Positions 13,150 to 14,013 of a stretch of DNA of 14,013 nucleotides are shown one piece after another; the stretch's first letter is position 1; each line of letters begins with the position of its first letter. The stretch lies in NCBI GenBank assembly GCA_964385635.1, contig CAYLPU010000118.1, forward strand, positions 1 through 14,013. Direction: 5' to 3'. This DNA comes from CAYLPU01 sp964385635. GTDB lineage: Bacteria; Chloroflexota; Anaerolineae; B4-G1. The translations under genes and the position numbers were made by a program. Under the pieces are notes generated by a model that saw only the letters and a program-made list of their open reading frames with translations, was not told the DNA's origin and did no database searches.

Positions 13150-13153
13150 ATCC
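13138..13153. promoter_or_regulatory. 16-bp palindrome overlapping the rpsB -35 box
   Basis: GGATTT-GAGC-AAATCC is a perfect inverted repeat whose right half and centre overlap the proposed -35 hexamer. It may be an operator, or a weak transcription end for the regulator gene (no T-run follows). The symmetry is seen; the role is inferred. Confidence 0.4.
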
Positions 13154-13159
13154 GTCGCA

Positions 13160-13831
13160 CTACTTCTCTGGTACCTGAAAACAGTAGCCCGCGCGACGGA
13201 CCGTGCGCAGATATACCGGCGATTTGGGATCTTCCTCAATCGCCTTGCGCACCCAATGGATGTGGACGTCGAGGGTGCGTGTGTCATCTATGTAGTCAGT
13301 TTCCCATACCTGTTTCATCAAGAAGACCCGACTCAAAACCTCGCCTGGATGGCGCATAAAGACCTTGAGTAGGCGGGTCTGTCTGGGGGTGAGGTGGCTT
13401 TCGCGCTTACCTCGAATAACATATCGTTGCTTGAAGTTGAGGACTATATCGCCTGCCCGGAGCACCTCGTCATCGGGTGCAGGTAGCAGTCTGATGATGC
13501 GGTTGGTCAGTTTCTTGGCAGAAAACGGATAGCGTAGGTATACACGCGCGCCCATGCTGCGGTCAATGTCCTCTCCCTCCGGCAGCAACATCAGCACCGG
13601 GACTTCGAGCGCGGCATCCTGCAAGGTGTTGCAGAAACGGCTGCTGCTGAAGCGCAGCGAGGGGGAGTCCAACACGATCACCGTCGGGTGTGCTTCTTGT
13701 ACTTTGGCCCAGGCCTCCCTTCGCGTGCGGGCTGTGACGACGTGGTATCCTTGGTCATTGAGGACTGGAGCCAGGCGCTCTGCCGCGGGTTTTCTTCCCT
13801 CCACGAGCAGGATGGTGTAAACTGGCGTCAT
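13160..13831 (-). CDS. OmpR/PhoB-type regulator with degenerate receiver domain
   Basis: The product is about 223 residues (226 from the alternative ATG at 13840). Residues 8-118 form a receiver-like domain and about 130-226 an OmpR/PhoB winged helix (LTPRQTRLLKVFMRHPGEVL, DTRTLDVHIHWVRKAIEEDP, VRRAGYCFQV). In numbering from 13840, the phospho-acceptor-like Asp58 (IVLDSP) is kept. The acidic metal-binding pair is Glu14-Gly15 and the conserved lysine before Pro-Phe is Tyr104 (YLRYPF), so ordinary phosphorylation by a histidine kinase is doubtful. No kinase gene is adjacent. AAGGAG lies 10 bases before the ATG at 13831 but only 1 base before the one at 13840, so the shorter start is preferred. 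It sits directly upstream of rpsB on the same strand, but rpsB has its own promoter. Confidence 0.85.
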   Translation of the reverse strand: MTPVYTILLVEGRKPAAERLAPVLNDQGYHVVTARTRREAWAKVQEAHPTVIVLDSPSLRFSSSRFCNTLQDAALEVPVLMLLPEGEDIDRSMGARVYLRYPFSAKKLTNRIIRLLPAPDDEVLRAGDIVLNFKQRYVIRGKRESHLTPRQTRLLKVFMRHPGEVLSRVFLMKQVWETDYIDDTRTLDVHIHWVRKAIEEDPKSPVYLRTVRRAGYCFQVPEK

Positions 13832-13884
13832 TTGTTGCATTCTCCTTCTTATTTCCGCCTGTGCTATGCCACGGGGTGGATTGC

Positions 13885-13913
13885 ATTATACTTCATCCTG
13901 TCGCTGGGGGCAA
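13885..13913 (-). promoter_or_regulatory. Proximal promoter of the regulator gene
   Basis: On the minus strand TTGCCC (13913-13908), a 17-base spacer and a perfect TATAAT (13890-13885) lie 54 bases upstream of the ATG at 13831. Confidence 0.6.
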
Positions 13914-13926
13914 GTCCGCGCGGAGA

Positions 13927-13955
13927 AGTATAGACTAAAGGGTGATACTTGTCAA
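13927..13955 (-). promoter_or_regulatory. Distal promoter of the regulator gene
   Basis: On the minus strand a perfect TTGACA (13955-13950) is followed after 17 bases by TATACT (13932-13927). Together with the promoter 42 bases downstream this makes a tandem pair in the same direction. Confidence 0.65.
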
Positions 13956-14013
13956 TGCGACGTATTCCCTCAAGTATAATCGCACCGAAGGCAGTTCGTT
14001 CCCTCAAATGAAA

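Noticed and set aside
13950..13980. Plus-strand TATAAT at 13975-13980 as a divergent promoter
   Set aside because: The only TTG-type box upstream is at about 20 bases spacing, and no plus-strand gene start follows before the window ends.
1..14013. tRNA, rRNA or integrase (intI) genes
   Set aside because: No cloverleaf with a TTC-loop pattern, no rRNA-like sequence and no tyrosine-recombinase motifs were found by eye in either strand.

Overview
The window reads as a chromosomal segment of a Gram-positive-like or monoderm bacterium. The best guess is Chloroflexota (an Anaerolineae-like lineage), inferred from protein style, moderately high GC in the core genes, short EF-Ts and the type of dispersed repeats; I could not run a database search. 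A 100-N run at 12008-12107 shows this is a draft scaffold.

Right side, 6307-13831, minus strand: a housekeeping block. A response-regulator-like gene with a degenerate receiver sits behind two good sigma70-type promoters. Next comes the classic run rpsB-tsf-pyrH-frr-uppS-cdsA (ribosomal protein S2, EF-Ts, UMP kinase, ribosome recycling factor, undecaprenyl-PP synthase, CDP-DAG synthase), with a convincing promoter just upstream of rpsB. A two-CBS-domain protein and transcription terminator Rho follow in the same direction. S2 carries a long acidic PTEE-repeat tail encoded by a 12/24-bp minisatellite, and the assembly breaks inside it.

Middle, 3865-6336, plus strand: murE, whose ORF has absorbed two repeat-like segments, and an alpha/beta hydrolase that carries an apparent +1 frameshift just before its catalytic histidine. 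The restored hydrolase stop would overlap the rho stop.

Left side, 1-3864: an AT-richer accessory region with all genes on the plus strand. The main discovery is a series of integron-type attC sites (704-791, 1363-1457, 2419-2511). They delimit at least two complete single-gene cassettes (786-1451 and 1452-2505), probably a third upstream (a zinc-ribbon membrane protein) and the start of a fourth (a MazEF-type toxin-antitoxin pair with its own promoter and palindromic operator). For both complete cassettes the 7-nt core site at the start is the exact reverse complement of the R'' box at the end. That is the specific signature of a circularisable cassette. No integrase is in the window. Cassette contents are an unknown protein with a possible nuclease-like motif, an eight-cysteine 2x[4Fe-4S] protein related to epoxyqueuosine reductases, and the toxin-antitoxin pair. 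Between the array and murE lie a membrane PH-like protein and a truncated VapC/PIN toxin remnant. A possible IS66-like transposase remnant lies at the left edge.
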